Shown here piece by piece: positions 23,544-23,617 of a stretch of DNA of 23,617 nt. Position numbers and translations under genes: made by a program. Under the pieces are notes generated by a model, which was not told the origin of the DNA, searched no databases, and saw nothing but the letters and a program-made list of their open reading frames with translations. This stretch comes from an uncultured Erysipelotrichales bacterium. Its GTDB lineage: Bacteria > Bacillota_I > Bacilli_A > Erysipelotrichales > Coprobacillaceae. Location of the stretch: assembly GCA_910579135.1 (NCBI GenBank), contig CAJTTM010000035.1:1-23617 (forward strand). The letters are read 5' to 3'. The first letter of the stretch is position 1, and the number at the start of each line of letters is the position of its first letter.

Positions 23544-23617
23544 TCTGAATAAAAAATAAGAGTTGAAATAAATGTTTTACCTAAAAAAGTGCATAAAGCC
23601 CCTTTCCCCAAATGGAA

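Noticed and set aside
1..23617. CRISPR array, tRNA, rRNA, riboswitch or T-box
   Set aside because: No regularly spaced repeats, no cloverleaf, and no conserved leader motif were found on reading both strands by eye.

Overview
The window is AT-rich DNA (roughly 30% GC by eye) with AGGAGG ribosome binding sites, TATAAT-type promoters and intrinsic terminators. It looks like a gut-associated low-GC Firmicute, most likely Erysipelotrichia / Coprobacillaceae. That placement is an inference from gene style (two phospho-beta-glucosidases, lysine-rich exported proteins, an Aquifex-type aconitase); no rRNA or other marker is present. I see no tRNA, rRNA, CRISPR array, insertion sequence or phage module.

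Region 1 (1-3506): a four-domain flavodiiron protein (O2/NO detoxification), then a GH1 6-phospho-beta-glucosidase. Region 2 (3488-7727): small genes lying between two GH1 genes that point tail to tail. It holds a VanZ-like membrane protein, a pair of unrecognised exported/membrane-anchored proteins, a divergent PadR regulator with its HAAS-type membrane partner, a secreted-protein gene broken by two one-base frameshifts, and a decayed Rpn-like gene that keeps a near-consensus promoter. Region 3 (7752-11159): the second GH1 enzyme and an ABC-F ATPase, both on the minus strand. Region 4 (11252-15670): three exported enzymes acting at the cell surface, an NlpC/P60 hydrolase, a papain-family protease with Ig-like and Fn3-like repeats, and a transglutaminase-like protein. 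Region 5 (15712-19408): an operon of aconitase, NAD-type isocitrate dehydrogenase and a GntR/FCD regulator. With citrate synthase from elsewhere it would make 2-oxoglutarate for glutamate. A perfect 12-bp palindrome overlaps the promoter -10. Region 6 (19638-20059): remains of an AEC-family transporter. Region 7 (20047-23543): a second GntR/FCD regulator, divergent from an IlvD/Edd-type sugar-acid dehydratase and a KDPG aldolase with an extra C-terminal glyoxalase-like domain. This is probably a sugar-acid (Entner-Doudoroff type) catabolic operon; it may continue past the window, since no terminator is visible in the last 74 bases.

Common themes are convergent genes sharing bidirectional terminators whose hairpins contain the stop codon of the minus-strand gene, and several long reading frames whose first ATG lies inside a promoter or terminator, so that a downstream start is better. 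No wholly new multi-gene system stands out. The least explained parts are the PadR/HAAS locus with its exported partners and the hybrid dehydratase / aldolase-fusion operon.
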